Assembly (NCBI GenBank): GCA_030847615.1 | Contig: JAUMIR010000001.1 | Coordinates: forward strand, 61,703,501-61,767,500 | Length of the DNA: 64,000 nucleotides | Direction: 5' to 3' | From: Gambelia wislizenii | Lineage: Eukaryota > Chordata > Lepidosauria > Squamata > Crotaphytidae | Shown here: positions 51,596-63,190 of the stretch, piece by piece | Numbering within the stretch: position 1 is the first letter of the stretch | Layout: every line of letters starts with the position of its first letter | Notes under the pieces: model-generated | Seen by the model: the letters and a program-made list of their open reading frames with translations, nothing else | Database searches by the model: none | What the model was told of the DNA's origin: nothing | Made by a program: the position numbers and the translations under genes

Positions 51596-52430
51596 GAGTG
51601 GGTCAGTGCTCAGGGAGAGTGCACCCCATAAGCCTTCAAAAACAGTCAAAGAATCAAAAGATGACCCCCAAAATATAGCTGGCCTTTCTCCTCAGGGACA
51701 TATAAAGGTAGATTAACTTATAAAACTTCTCCATCATAGAATACATAGTCTAATTGAGAAGAAAGAGGGAAGAAGAAAAAGGGCTGTAGGTTAGAGGATG
51801 TGGTGAAACAAACAAACAGGAAGTTTATAAACTCACAGATGAGCAAGCAATGAACACCGGCATGCTAAGGTTGTTAATTCTAATGAATTTATACAGGATT
51901 GCAGATTAAAATGGAAAAATCATGGTATTTAAAGGCCATTTGTTGTGTTGAGCTTTTATATCTTACACAAGTTCTCATGAGGAAAAACATACATTGAGTA
52001 AATCACTGGGTTGAAGTTCAACCTACAGTCCCAAAATGCTGTTCCGCACAGTGGTCATTCTCTCATTAGGAAAATATGAAAAGGGGAAGGGTGTATTTAG
52101 TATGATGAAAAAGATGCATCAATAACTGCAAAGCCAGACAGGGTGAATTTTTTTTAAAAAAGCTGAGGATTTTGAAGATCAAAAACTTTATTTGAAAGGT
52201 GTTATAAAGTGCCATGGGTTGAGAGGTTTATTTTATTCTCTTGCTGTATCCTGTAGTTTAGAAATTTTACAGGATGAGGCAAAATCTCCAGGATGATACC
52301 AGAAAGTCTCCTCTCTTCCCCACCTTTGGTTTGACAAAGATATTAGGGAAGTATCTTTGATCATTTTTGGGAGAGAGTACAAGAATGGTAGCTTGAAGGT
52401 GTGTGGATGAGCCATCAAACCACCCCTCTC
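51596..52430. other. Unassigned intergenic stretch
   Basis: No gene or repeat recognised; possible short internal remnant of the preceding LTR element. Confidence 0.35.
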
Positions 52431-52658
52431 ACTTCACATAGTTATGGTACTGATTCCCCTTTAACTGCCATAGCAACATACTACTCTGTGAAGAAACCCC
52501 TAGGTTTCTCCCTGTAGGTATTTATGCATTTCCTTTCCACTACAGACTTTCAGAAGAGTTACGGAAACTCTTGTGTCTCTTTCCCATTGTGTGGACAGAT
52601 GGACTAGAATGGCTTGGTGGAAGAATGTGTATGCATGACATTGGAGTCGAAGGACTGT

Positions 52659-52842
52659 GGACTTTTTCAGACACCCCTTACCATGCAAGAAGCCTCCAGA
52701 ACAGTTACAACACTGTCGGGCAGCAGGGGGTCCATTTCGGACGATGCCATCCCTCTCTCGGTGTCATCCATGACTGTTCTGGTTATGATTGGAGGCAGCT
52801 GCGCCATATTTTACTCACGGATAATGAGTAAAATATTGTCCG
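52659..52842. mobile_element. Half of a GGACTTTTTC MITE hairpin
   Basis: Tip GGACTTTTTCAGACACC, body ATGCAAGAAGCCTCCAGAAC and CTCTCTCGGTGTCATCCATG as at 34419, ending in the loop region TTTTACTCACGGATAATGAG. The second arm is absent and the minisatellite starts in its place. Confidence 0.72.
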
Positions 52843-52849
52843 GGTGTGT

Positions 52850-54108
52850 GTGGAGGAGAGTGACTTTGGGGGCTTCAGGAGTCCCCGCGGCCACTCTGGG
52901 AAGGGTGGGGGGGTGGAGGAGAGTGACTTTGGGGGCTTCAGGAACCCCCGTGGCCACTCTGGGAAGGGCGGGGGGTGGAGGAGAGTGACTTTGGGGGCTT
53001 CAGGAGCCCCCGCGGCCACTCTGGAAAGGGCGGGGGGGTGGAGGAGAGTGACTTTGGGGGCTTCAGGAGCCCCCGCGGCCACTTTGAGAAGGGCAGGGGT
53101 GGTGGAGGAGAGTGACTTTGGGGGCTTCAGGAGCCCCCACGGCCACTCTGGGAAGGGCAGAGGGTGGAGGAGAGTGACTTTGGGGGCTTCAGGAGCCCTC
53201 ACAGCCACTCTGGGAAGGGCGGGGGGTGGAGGAGAGTGACTGCGGGGGTTTCAGAAGCCCCCGCGGCCACTTTGGGAAGGGCAGGGGTGGTGGAGGAGAG
53301 TGACTTTGGGGGCTTCAGGAGCCCCCTCGGCCACTCTGGGAAGGGCAAAGGGTGGAGGAGAGTGACTTTGGGGGCTTCAGGAGCCCCCGTGGCCACTCTG
53401 GGAAGGGCAAAGGGTGGAGGAGAGTGACTTTGGGGGCTTCAGGAACCCCCGCGGCCACTCTGGGAAGGGTGGGGGGGGTGGAGGAGAGTGACTTTGGGGG
53501 CTTCAGGAACCCCCGTGGCCACTCTGGGAAGGGCGGGGGGTGGAGGAGAGTGACTTTGGGGGCTTCAGGAGCCCCCGCGGCCATTCTGGAAAGGGCGGGG
53601 GGGTGGAGGAGAGTGACTTTGGGGGCTTCAGGAGCCCCCACGGCCACTCTGGGAAGGGCAGAGGGTAGAGGAGAGTGACTTTGGGGGCTTCAGGAGCCCT
53701 CACAGCCACTCTGGGAAGGGCGGGGGGGTGGAGGAGAGTGACTGCGGGGGCTTCAGAAGCCCCCGCGGCCACTTTGGGAAGGGCAGGGGTGGTGGAGGAG
53801 AGTGACTTTGGGGGCTTCAGGAGCCCCCTCGGCCACTCTGGGAAGGGCAAAGGGTGGAGGAGAGTGACTTTGGGGGCTTCAGGAGCCCCCGTGGCCACTC
53901 TGGGAAGGGCAAAGGGTGGAGGAGAGTGACTTTGGGGGCTTCAGGAGCCCCTGCGGCCACTCTGGGAAGGGCGGGGGGTGGTGGAGGAGAGTGAGTTTGG
54001 GGGCTTCAGGAGCCCCCACGGCCACTCTGGGAAGGGCGGGGGGTGGTGGAGGAGAGTGACTTTGGGGGCTTCAGGGCCCCCACGGCCACTCTGGGAAGGG
54101 CGGGGCGG
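52850..54108. repeat. 62-bp GC-rich minisatellite, 20 units
   Basis: Landmark GGAGGAGAGTGACTTTGGGG recurs 20 times from about 52852 to 54048. Units are 60-65 bp and vary mostly in G runs and at the CCCC.CGGCC site. Units 5-9 match units 13-17 by their private variants, showing a ~503-bp higher-order duplication. ORFs across it on both strands (up to 131 codons) are products of the repeat. Confidence 0.96.
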
Positions 54109-54376
54109 TGAGAAAGGCCGGGGAGAGGCAGCGCAGCCTCCTCCCCACCCACACGCTGCCTTCCCCGGCCTTCCTCAGCGGGCTCCGGGGCTTCTAAGGC
54201 CTGGAGTCCCCTCAGAAAGGCTGCGGAGAGGCCAGCCAGGCTGGCCAGACACCCTCCCGCTGCCTCCCTCCCTCTTGGGGGGAGGGCTGCGGGAGCAGCA
54301 TCTGTTATTCGCGGTTTTTCCACATTCGCGGGGGTCTCAAGAACCTAACCCCCGCAAATGTGGAGGGACAACTATA
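54109..54376. mobile_element. GC-rich stretch ending in a MITE tip
   Basis: GC-rich DNA followed by TATTCGCGGTTTTTCCACATT and CCCCCGCAAATGTGGAGGGA, an internally inverted tip like that of Tigger-type MITEs. No left partner identified. Confidence 0.5.
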
Positions 54377-54960
54377 TTCTCCTTTATGGGTCTGAAACAT
54401 GGCTCACCTATCTCCAACACCTACGATTCCTCGAACGCTTTCACCAGTGCTGTATATGTACAATCCTAAATATACACTGGACTGACTATGTGACAAATGT
54501 TGCTGTCCTTGAGCAAGCAGGGATCACCAGCCATGATATTGAGAACACAGCTGTGCTGGGCAGGGCATATTTCTAGGATGGAGGACCATCGCCTCCCAAA
54601 AATAGTAGTCTACGGTGAACTCACCACGGGTCAGCGTAAGAGGGGTGCTCCAAAAAAGTGATACAAGGACTCCCTGAAACAACTTCTCAGGTTTGGCCAA
54701 ATTGATCACCAATAATGGTCTGCCCTGGCCTCACATCGGGAGGCATGGAGACACACTATCCACAATGCTGTAGCCTTATTTGAGAACTCACGCCAACAAG
54801 TCTTGAAGAGAAACGACAACACAGAAAGAATCACAACCCAGAAACATCACCCAAGGATATCTTCTGCTGTGCTTTCTGCAACCGGACTTGTTTATCTCAG
54901 ATTGGCACTGGTGTCTTTGCTCCTAAAATCAGTATCTCTAACTGACTTTCCTGTATTTGC
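54370..54960 (+). pseudogene. LINE ORF2 C-terminal tail, second copy
   Basis: LLYGSETWLTYLQHLRFLER and FHQCCICTILNIHWTDYVTN precede the same tail as at 17020 (LEQAGITSHDIE, then RWAG..-type sequence with several shifts). It ends near the zinc-finger part. Extends the family further toward the RT than the first copy. Confidence 0.78.
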
Positions 54961-55084
54961 AGAAGAGATGACTACTCACGTACAGCTGTATGTGCATGAA
55001 TGCCTATGTCATGTGTGCAATTGGGGGCGGGGCAGTGGAAGTTATATAGCACAGCCCTGGTTGCACATACAGGTAAATGAGATC

Positions 55085-55405
55085 AACATCTGAGGCCTTC
55101 TTCCAGGACATCCTCCAAAAGGGGCTTGCATGATGGCAACAAGGAAAAGAGCCTTATCAGTTGTGTCCTCTGGCTGTGGAATATTCTGCCAAACAAGGTT
55201 AACCCAAAACCATCTTTACAATCCTTTTAATGCCAAGTTAAGATTTTCCTCTACTCCCAGGTATTTTATGATTGTCTGATTTTCTTTAAAAACCAGGATA
55301 TGATGACTTTAGGCCAGTTCATTTTCTTTCTCATTTGTTGGTCTTGGAGATAGGTATGGTTACATTGTTTTTATTTTTTACTTTTGTATGTGGTAATATT
55401 AGCCT
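55085..55405 (+). mobile_element. L2-like LINE 3' end
   Basis: Degraded ORF C-terminus (AAAGAGCCTTATCAGTTGTG, CTGTGGAATATTCTGCC) then a T-rich 3' UTR. Confidence 0.5.
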
Positions 55406-55417
55406 AAATAACCAAAA

Positions 55418-55637
55418 GGCACCAGATCCTGTCTGATCTTGGAAGCTAAGCAGGGTCAGTCCTCATTTACTTCCTACCTTGGATAGGAGACACCAATGAG
55501 TACCAGGTTCTGTAGGCTATATTTTGGGTGAAGTAAATGGTAACCACTTCTGAGTATTCCTTGCTAAAGAAAACCTCATGAAATCCATGGGGTTGCCATA
55601 AATAGACAGGTGACTTGAAGGTGCATAAACACAAGCA
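55418..55637 (+). mobile_element. 5S rRNA-derived SINE
   Basis: CCAGATCCTGTCTGATCTTG and GGAAGCTAAGCAGGGTCAGT, then CTTGGATAGGAGACACCAAT and CAGGTTCTGTAGGC, follow 5S rRNA in order, including its internal promoter region. The 3' part (CTTGCTAAAGAAAACCTCAT, AAATAGACAGGTGACTTGAAGG) is the same Bov-B-like tail as the Sauria-type SINEs. It is a diverged copy, not a 5S gene. Confidence 0.87.
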
Positions 55638-55980
55638 TGTTAATATTGCAAAGCACTTTTTAAAGAAATGGCATCTAATAAACTGAACAGTGCTACTACA
55701 ATGACAATGACAATGACAGCCAATGGATTATAAATGTCCAAAGGGGTTTAATTCTGTGGGTAGTTTACAGGAGACCCACTGAAGCAATGAGATTTGCATA
55801 TGTATTGATTTACCATTCAGCAGTTGATTCAGTGGGTCTACTACAGATTTGATTTAGACCACAGTTTCTTTGGGGGATGGATTTGTAGAAATCAATAGGT
55901 AGGATGTGATGCCAGTTGTTTTTACCTTGCATTCAGTAGACTTCTGAAATGGATATGGATCCTTCATTTTTATTTTGCAA

Positions 55981-56368
55981 ACCTCTTTTGGCTTCCTGTT
56001 TGCTTATAAAAGCATGTGTGCCACAGAGAGAAGAATTAAACAAATGCCCTGTCATCAAGAAACATTGCCCTGTAACCCTACCCTACTTCAGGCTGGCAGA
56101 ATCTGCTTGAGCAGATCCTAGAAGCTCTCAAGGTCTCTCATTTGGCATGTATCAGCATTTATTAATGAGCTACACCCCTTTTGGCTTCCTGTATGCTTAT
56201 AAAAGCATGTGTGCCACAGAGAGATGAATTAAACAAAGGCCCTGTCTTCAAGAAACATTGCCCTATAACCCTACCCTACTTCAGGCTGGCAAAATCTGAT
56301 TGAGCAGATCCTAGACACTCTCAAGATCTCTCATTTGGCATGTATCAGCACTTATTAATGAGCTACAC
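55981..56368. repeat. 193-bp tandem duplication
   Basis: Two adjacent copies, 55981-56176 and 56177-56368, about 93% alike by eye. Each contains GCTTATAAAAGCATG and AGGCTGGCA.AATCTG.TTGAGCAG. Confidence 0.93.
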
Positions 56369-56729
56369 TTCACGTTACTCCCATTGTCAAACAACTAATT
56401 ATACTGCAGAGTTCAAACAAAGACGTTCTGAGTAACTCTTGCACATGCAGAGTGGGAACATTACTCTGCTTTTTGATCTTTTCTGTTCAATTACATGTAC
56501 AAAGTCAATTTTGTGTTGAGGAGCATTAGGTGTAAGGTCAGGTTCTGCACCTGTGGGCACTTTGTAAGCTTTTTCCATACTTGTCGGCTTCTACTACATT
56601 GCAGTCCTGCTGTGCCCATTTTATCACTCCCGCCTAGATGCATTCTATTACCCAGCACTATCATTGCTCCTGAATTCTCTAATGGAGTTTGGACAGCGTG
56701 CATGGTTGTGAAGGAAGAGTGCTTGCTGA

Positions 56730-56822
56730 ATCATAGAATCATGGGCCATCTAAGTCCAACCCCTTGCCCTGCAGGAATACACAATCAAAGCATTCCCGAC
56801 AGATTCCCATCCAGCCTCTGAC
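56730..56822 (-). mobile_element. CR1 LINE 3' tail
   Basis: AATCATAGAATCATGGGCCATCTA then CCCTTGCCCTGCAGGAATAC and AAGCATTCC. Confidence 0.85.
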
Positions 56823-57164
56823 TTTGATGATACAGCTCAAATTTCCTGTACAACAAATGAACATTTTGTACTGAAGACTTTGTGGTTTATTTTCTTGGTC
56901 TGGAACACCACGATTATTATATTCAGCTTCAAAGCACAACTGAAGCAGTGGTACTTGGACTGGGTCTCTCTGTATTAATGATTTCATAGTCTCAGCCCTA
57001 CGAATGCCAGCTGGGGACTATCCCAGGCTGTGAGATTGAAGAGACAAAATCTGAGACCTAGGGATGACCCCTTGTAACATCCCAAGAAGTGATCCTTGGT
57101 GATGTTGCAAAGGAGATGTGATAATGGTGACGGCATTAAGCACAAGATATTAAGCATCAACTAG

Positions 57165-57597
57165 GCAACCAGGATGGTGGGAGGTCTGGAAGGTATGAGG
57201 AGCAGCTTAGGGAGTTGGGTATGTTTAGTCTGGAGAAGAGAAGGTTGAGAGATGATATGATAGCCATATCTAAATATCTGAAGGGCTGGCATACTGAGGA
57301 TGGAGCAAGCTTGTTTTCTAAGACTCCAGAAACTTGAACATGGAGCAATAGACACAAAGAAGCAGGAAAGATTCCACCTAAACATTAGGAAAAACTTCCT
57401 GACAGTAAGAGCTATTCAGAAGTGGAACACACTGTCTGGGAGTGTGGTGGAGTCTCCTTCTTTGGAGGTTTTTAAACAGAGGCTGGATGGCCATCTGTCG
57501 GGAATGATTTGATTGTGTATTCCTGCATGGCAGGATATTGGACCAGATGCCCCTTGTGGTCTCTTCCAACTGAATAATTTCTATGGTTCTAACTACA
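57165..57597 (+). mobile_element. CR1 LINE 3' end
   Basis: GATGGTGGGAGGTCTGGAAG, GGAGCAGCTTAGGGAGTTGG, GAGAAGAGAAGGTTGAGAG, GGAGTGTGGTGGAGTCTCCT and the tail TTGTGGTCTCTTCCAACTG. 5' truncated. Confidence 0.88.
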
Positions 57598-57999
57598 GTT
57601 GATAATGGGGTTGGCTAAAAAATACTCCTCATAGAATCTGAGGAGAATACAATTTGTCTAAATGCCACCCCGCATCAATCTACCTACTGTATATGGGAGG
57701 GGGGGGGCAAATCTATCAAAAACTCTGCAGGAAAAGCCTTTTAAAAAGCTCTGTAGGGAATGTGTATTCCCATTTGGTGGGACAACTGATTCACATTCAT
57801 TCATATTCCCGATAAGAGTGGAAGCAGAAAGCTGATTGCATGTGTGTGTGTGGGGGGGGGGGGAGGTGGAGCTTGCTAAAAAGGTAAGCGCCCAGAACTG
57901 CCATGTTGAATTTTTGCCTTAGGGATTGTGTGCTGAGGTGCCCCATTTATTTAGGTGGAATATCACACTTTTGCACCCCAGATGTGCTTTAAAAATAAT

Positions 58000-58090
58000 A
58001 CTGTTTGGCGATGGTGGCAACTGGTGAGAATAACAATGTGAGTAATTCACACATGCCTGCCATCTTGATTTGCAGGCATGCCTGTTGAAA
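58000..58090 (+). repeat. Inverted pair, left member
   Basis: GGCAACTGGTGAGAATAACA followed by ATGTGAGTAATTCACAC matches, inverted, 60895-60962. Both likely belong to one MITE family carrying CATCTTGATTT. Confidence 0.7.
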
Positions 58091-60890
58091 CAGCGAAAGT
58101 GGGCAGCTTTGCATGCCTGCAATCTTGCCAAAAAAAACATTAAGACAAATTAAAGTGGCTTCAAATTGGCATTAGTGTACATCAATCCACATTTCCCCCC
58201 TCGTATAGACAATAGCAGTGTCTAACAAATGTCTAACTACATCTTGCAAATAAGGAATATAAGAATGTACACACACATACCCACACTTTTCAAGGCAGTG
58301 CTCTCACCCTGAGAACTGGAAAAGGGGCCCAGGCCCTTAAATCTGGCCATCCGACTCAGCTCCACTATTTATCCAACTAACTTTGCTATTCAAATAATAA
58401 CACCTCCTTCCCTATTGTATTCCTTCTGAACCCCCTCCTAGCTTGTCGATGAGTTAGAATGACGTGGATATATAGGAAATGGCCTTCTACCAGGTAAGAC
58501 AATTTATCTTTCTAGCCCAATATTGTTTATTCTGACAGTAGCTCTCTGGAGAAGGCTCACATCACCTGGCAGTTCACAAAGTGCAGCTCCCATGCTTTTC
58601 ATGATTGGCTACTAACATAGCTAAATCTAGCAGAAGAAGAAGACATACAGATGTCAGAGGACATAACTGACTATATAACTTCAATGACCTCACATAATCC
58701 TTTCCCATAAGTACCATGATTGGAGAATGCTGTGAAATTTTTGCCTCGGATTGCATAATAGAGCTGTCAGTGATGAAAGCCCAGATTTCTCCTATGCCTC
58801 TTCATCCCATAACCTCGGTGTTTTACTTATGAGGTCATACTGCACACACACCCTGTCTGGCATTTCCCTGCTTATTTTTAATGTCTGGATCTGAAAGATA
58901 GTCCAAAGTGCTTTGTACTGTGCTGTTCTGCTGAATCAAGCCAATCTGATCTGATCCAGAGCTGGTACTGATTTGGTACTGTCAAAATTATACTTGTGTC
59001 TTTTTTGGGATTAGGCTGAATTGGCTGAAGATACGTAATCAAAAACACCCCACTAAACAATCAATAGCAGACTTCCCTGGCCCTTGATACCATTTTTTTT
59101 AAATAACTAATGCCTCTATGGAATGGAATATTCCTTCTCTGTAATGCCTAGATTGAACAACAACATCCCAGTATTAGCTCCAGATTACATAGATTTATTG
59201 TTCTACTTAACATGCTAAGTAGGATATAACTTCTCTGTATAATGACTTCAGTATCCCACACCACATGAATCCAATTCTCAATTTTCTCTAAATAGTATGC
59301 ATTTTCATATATTACTTTCACTAATATACACATTTTTGCCAGCAATTTCCTTAATATACATAATTTTGTACCTATTTTGGACTACAGAACTATATGGCAA
59401 CATTTGGAAAAAGTGTTAGTACTGTATTGAAATACAATGCCATTTTGTTCCTCATGTTGGTGGAGAAAATGCAAATAGGGTATGTTCACATGTAAATTCA
59501 AACTGAGTGAATTCCTTTCACATCCCACCTTGGGTGTGATGTGCTCAGCCACTTCCCCAATGACAGATGTATAGGTCTAGTCAACACCTGGTCCTGTGTT
59601 CATTGTGCCAGTTGTGTAGAAGTTCAGTCAGGGTGTTCTTTCCAGCTGGAAACAAAACAATCCTGAGGAACCTCCATCCTACAAAAAGAAAGAATGGACT
59701 GTCCATTTCCTTAGAGTTCACTGGTTTCTGTTGGAGTGAGGGAGAAATGATTCCAAATTTCTTCAAACATATACACATGGACAAGCTTTACATATTCACC
59801 AAGGGTCGCTATCCTCATAGAAATACTGAAAGATTGTGATCACTGTATTCTTTGGTGAGTTTGAGCTAAAATATAATGGTATTTGGGGTATTTTGGGTTC
59901 CAGTGTTTTACATTTGATCCCAGCCATCCATTGGAATGCAGCCCCTGATAACTTCTATGAAATTGAATGCAGGCCTTGGACTGAAAGAAAATCCCTCCCT
60001 ACCCCTTGGCTGAAGGCCCTGCTGTTATGCTGATTGGATGATCTCACCCTTCTATTTCCACATCCATGTCCTGTCCCACACCTTGCAGCTGTAGCTTTGT
60101 AGTGCTGCTAGCATGCAGTCACTTTTGCTCTGTATGCTGAGCAGTATCTTATCACAGTTTCTGTCCAGTCTTAATGACACTCAAACTGCTGACATTAAAA
60201 CATTGCCCAAAGCAGACAAATGAGTCAGGGAGATGGCACTTCATTGCTACAAGTGGTCTATTGCTGGCTGTGACAGACATAACTTAGTTGGAGAGGGTCA
60301 AGCTACGCCTAGCTGACTATGTGAAGGGCAAACGGTCCTTTTGCTATAGCTCTTCAATCTTGATATTAACATTTATGGACTTCATTGCCACACTTTCCCC
60401 CCTACTATTTTTGCTATGAACAAGATTTGTAACCTCAGATGAAGTTGAGAGGGGGGAGGAATAGAAAACAGACAGCACACTCCCGAAGGTAGCCATTTGC
60501 TAATTTAGCATACTAGAGCCTTAGAAAGTAACCTTTCTAAGCTCTGACTGAAACACACCTTTCTGTGGCTTCTTATGTCTTCTTTAATTTCTCTCTAGTG
60601 GTGGCTAGTGGTTTCCATATCAGTGGGGCAACAGATCTGCTCCAGGTTTTGGTCCAGACTTAAAGGAGCTATCCAAGCCACTGGACCTATTTTGAAGACA
60701 GTGTCCAGTACCTTGGATAGCTACTTAAAGTTCAGAAAACAAGCTGGAGTGGATTCACTGCCCCACGGACATGGGAGCCATCGGCTGCCACTGCCCTTTA
60801 CTCCATGAGAAATTCACAGTATTTCTCACCATATTGTCAGTCTCCTGTCAAGATCGCAGGCATGTGAACCCACACGTGTTTGATGCTCAA
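58091..60890. other. Unassigned intergenic stretch (2.8 kb)
   Basis: No gene, microsatellite or repeat boundary recognised. Confidence 0.4.
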
Positions 60891-60894
60891 ATGG

Positions 60895-60962
60895 ACATGC
60901 GTGAAAATCAAGATGGTGGCTGTGAGTGAATTACTCACATTATTATTCTCACCAGTTGCCAC
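60895..60962 (-). repeat. Inverted pair, right member
   Basis: CAAGATGGTGGCTGTGAGTG then AATTACTCACATTATTATTC and CTCACCAGTTGCCACA, reverse complement of 58011-58085 with minor differences. Confidence 0.7.
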
Positions 60963-61463
60963 AGCAGTACACTATTTTTTTTTTTTAAAAAAGAACAACC
61001 ATAAATCCAAGGTGCTGAAGTGCGATCTTCCGCTTAAAGAAACAAGACCAAAAAAAGAAAAAGAAAAAAAGGGCTGTTTCATCATCTCAGCACATGATCT
61101 CTATGGTGAAAATCCAATATGGTGGTTCTGGGTGTTGCCTTGGCAGCAAGCTCCGCCCCCTGTGCACATCTGACTAATCAGCATTCTACTTCTGCTTTTA
61201 TTGGGAAAGTGCAGCAAAGCGAATTGGTTGTCCCTATGAGCAGGAATGCACATTTCTGTCACAGTGTTTAAAAAAAAAAACTTCAGGAAAAGCTGTGGAG
61301 TCTTTTCCTGTGGAGTATTGGAGTTTTTGGCCCTACTCCTTTCGAATACAGTGAAATGATGCAGGATCCCATTGAGACAAAATATATTCTCCTCAAATAC
61401 TATGAGGAGTATTTTCACTGTCTAGACAATACCTTTGTCTTATTCCCACATTTGTCTGTTTCC

Positions 61464-61530
61464 AAAAAAAAAAAAAAAAAAAAAAGAAAGAAAGAAAAAA
61501 AGAAAAAAAAGAAAAAGAAAAGAAAAGTGG
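61464..61530. repeat. A-rich / (AAAAG)n stretch
   Basis: A21 followed by AAAG and AAAAG units. ORFs of lysine or phenylalanine here are artefacts. Confidence 0.9.
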
Positions 61531-62201
61531 AGAGAGAGACGCAGTACAGCGGGTAAGACATGGAGTTGCATTTGCTGTCAAAGATTTATGAAAGCCAAGA
61601 GATAATGGGGAAGGGAGACAGGCACTTTCCATTCATTGTCCAGAATCCTTTTGGTGAGTTCTAGCTACAGAAACCCCATTCAATCTGTTGTTGAATGGTG
61701 AGTCAACAAGTAAGTAGACGACATTATTTTAGCGAGTCTTCTCTAACAATGGGATATAGACCAGTATATATTTTGCAAGTGTTCTGTTGGGAACCCTTTG
61801 AATCTCTGTGAGAAATTCTCCAACGTCTCTCCCTTTCAAAGACATCACACTGTTCACCCTGCCTGCTAAATTGTATAACCTGCACTTCAGGTTTAGTTTC
61901 CTTTTTCTTTTTTGTACTTTACAGAGGAGGGGTGGAAATCACTTCCTTTCTAATCTCCTTTCTTGCCCTATAGGTAACTGAACATCAGATTCATACAGGC
62001 AGTAAAGCCTTCAAAAGGAATTACAAGGAATTACAAATCTTGCATTCACCTCATTTCACCCTTTGCTGGTGTTGAATGCAAGGCCTACCTATCTCCATAA
62101 TCCACATGGCTCAGAAATTTGGAGGGATCTGCTAGATGGAACATCTCTCCCTCCTGTTGATTGCTTCCTCACAGTTTGCCAGCTCTATGTCAACCATTTG
62201 C

Positions 62202-62202
62202 T

Positions 62203-62234
<32 letters not shown>

Positions 62235-62236
62235 AC
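62202..62236. repeat. (CA)n microsatellite
   Basis: About 16 CA dinucleotides with one T. Confidence 0.96.
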
Positions 62237-62426
62237 GATGCTAGGAAGAGGAAAAGTTTTACTCTGAATAGATTTTTTAAAACATGGCTTTCAGAAAAGT
62301 ATCCCTTCTTTTCTAGAGACAAAGAGGAACCCCCTCAGTGGCCTGACTAAATAGGCAGAAAGGGATTGTCAAGATATGGTAGAAGCAAAAGAATGGAGCT
62401 TGGACTTAATAGATCTCAAATTCTAA

Positions 62427-63190
62427 TTAAATGTGTGGAGAGATGGCAGGATTGAAATTTACTTCAAAACCATATTCTCTGACTTTTAGTTCAGTCTTGA
62501 CCAGGAAATGATCCATCCATGACAATGCGGTAGTTTTAATAACTGCCGCCCATGGATATTCTTGTTCCGTACTGAAGACTGCATCGAGGGTATGACACGC
62601 ACAGTGTGTGGGCCCAGTGACCATTTGGGATAGGCCCATGTTTGTCATGGTTTCCATGAACTCCCGAGCCACACCAGTCAGATTTGTCAAGCTGGTCTCA
62701 AGTGGAATGTTGAAGTCGCCCAAAACTAAAAGTCTCGGTGATTCCAACAGCAACTCTGAGACCAGCTGTGTCAGCTCGGTTAGGCAGTCTGCTAGACAAT
62801 GGGGTGGTCGGTATACTAGCAGAATCCCCAAACTATCCCTGGTCCTCAGGCTAAGGTACATACACTCAAAGTGGACTGTGTTTCGGACAGGTATCCTGGT
62901 CAATGTCAGATTGTTCTTATAAACCAAAGTCACTCCGCCCCCCGCCCACTTCCCCTCACCTGCTTACTGACAGAATACCTGGCTGGGAGGGCCTGCGCCC
63001 ACGTGACAGAGCTATCCTCTCCCAGCCAGGTTTCTGTGAAGCAAGCCAGGTCGGCATCCTCATCCAAGAGAAGATCGTAAATAATATGAGTTTTATTCTT
63101 AACCGATCTGGCATTGCAGAGGAGCAAAGTAAGGTTCTGTGGAATGGCTGGTATGCACTCCAATCCATTCCGGGAAACAGGGTGAACTGA
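62427..63190 (-). pseudogene. L2/CR1-like LINE endonuclease, inverted relative to its RT
   Basis: Two minus-strand frames cover an APE endonuclease. 63190-62930 reads NARSVKNK, then DLACFTETWLG with the catalytic glutamate. 62933-62427 reads YRPPHCLADCLTEL, LVLGDFNIPL with the catalytic aspartate, TLDAVFS and WMDHFLV (usual motif SDH). A one-base shift near 62935, in a C/G run, separates them. It ends at the left with no transition to RT. The RT of the same type lies immediately right on the opposite strand. Confidence 0.88.

Noticed and set aside
52783..53929. Repetitive ORFs on both strands over the minisatellite
   Set aside because: Produced by a 62-bp unit lacking stops; mirrored on both strands, phase varies between units.
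55418..55520. 5S rRNA gene
   Set aside because: Only partial, diverged 5S similarity and fused to a SINE tail.
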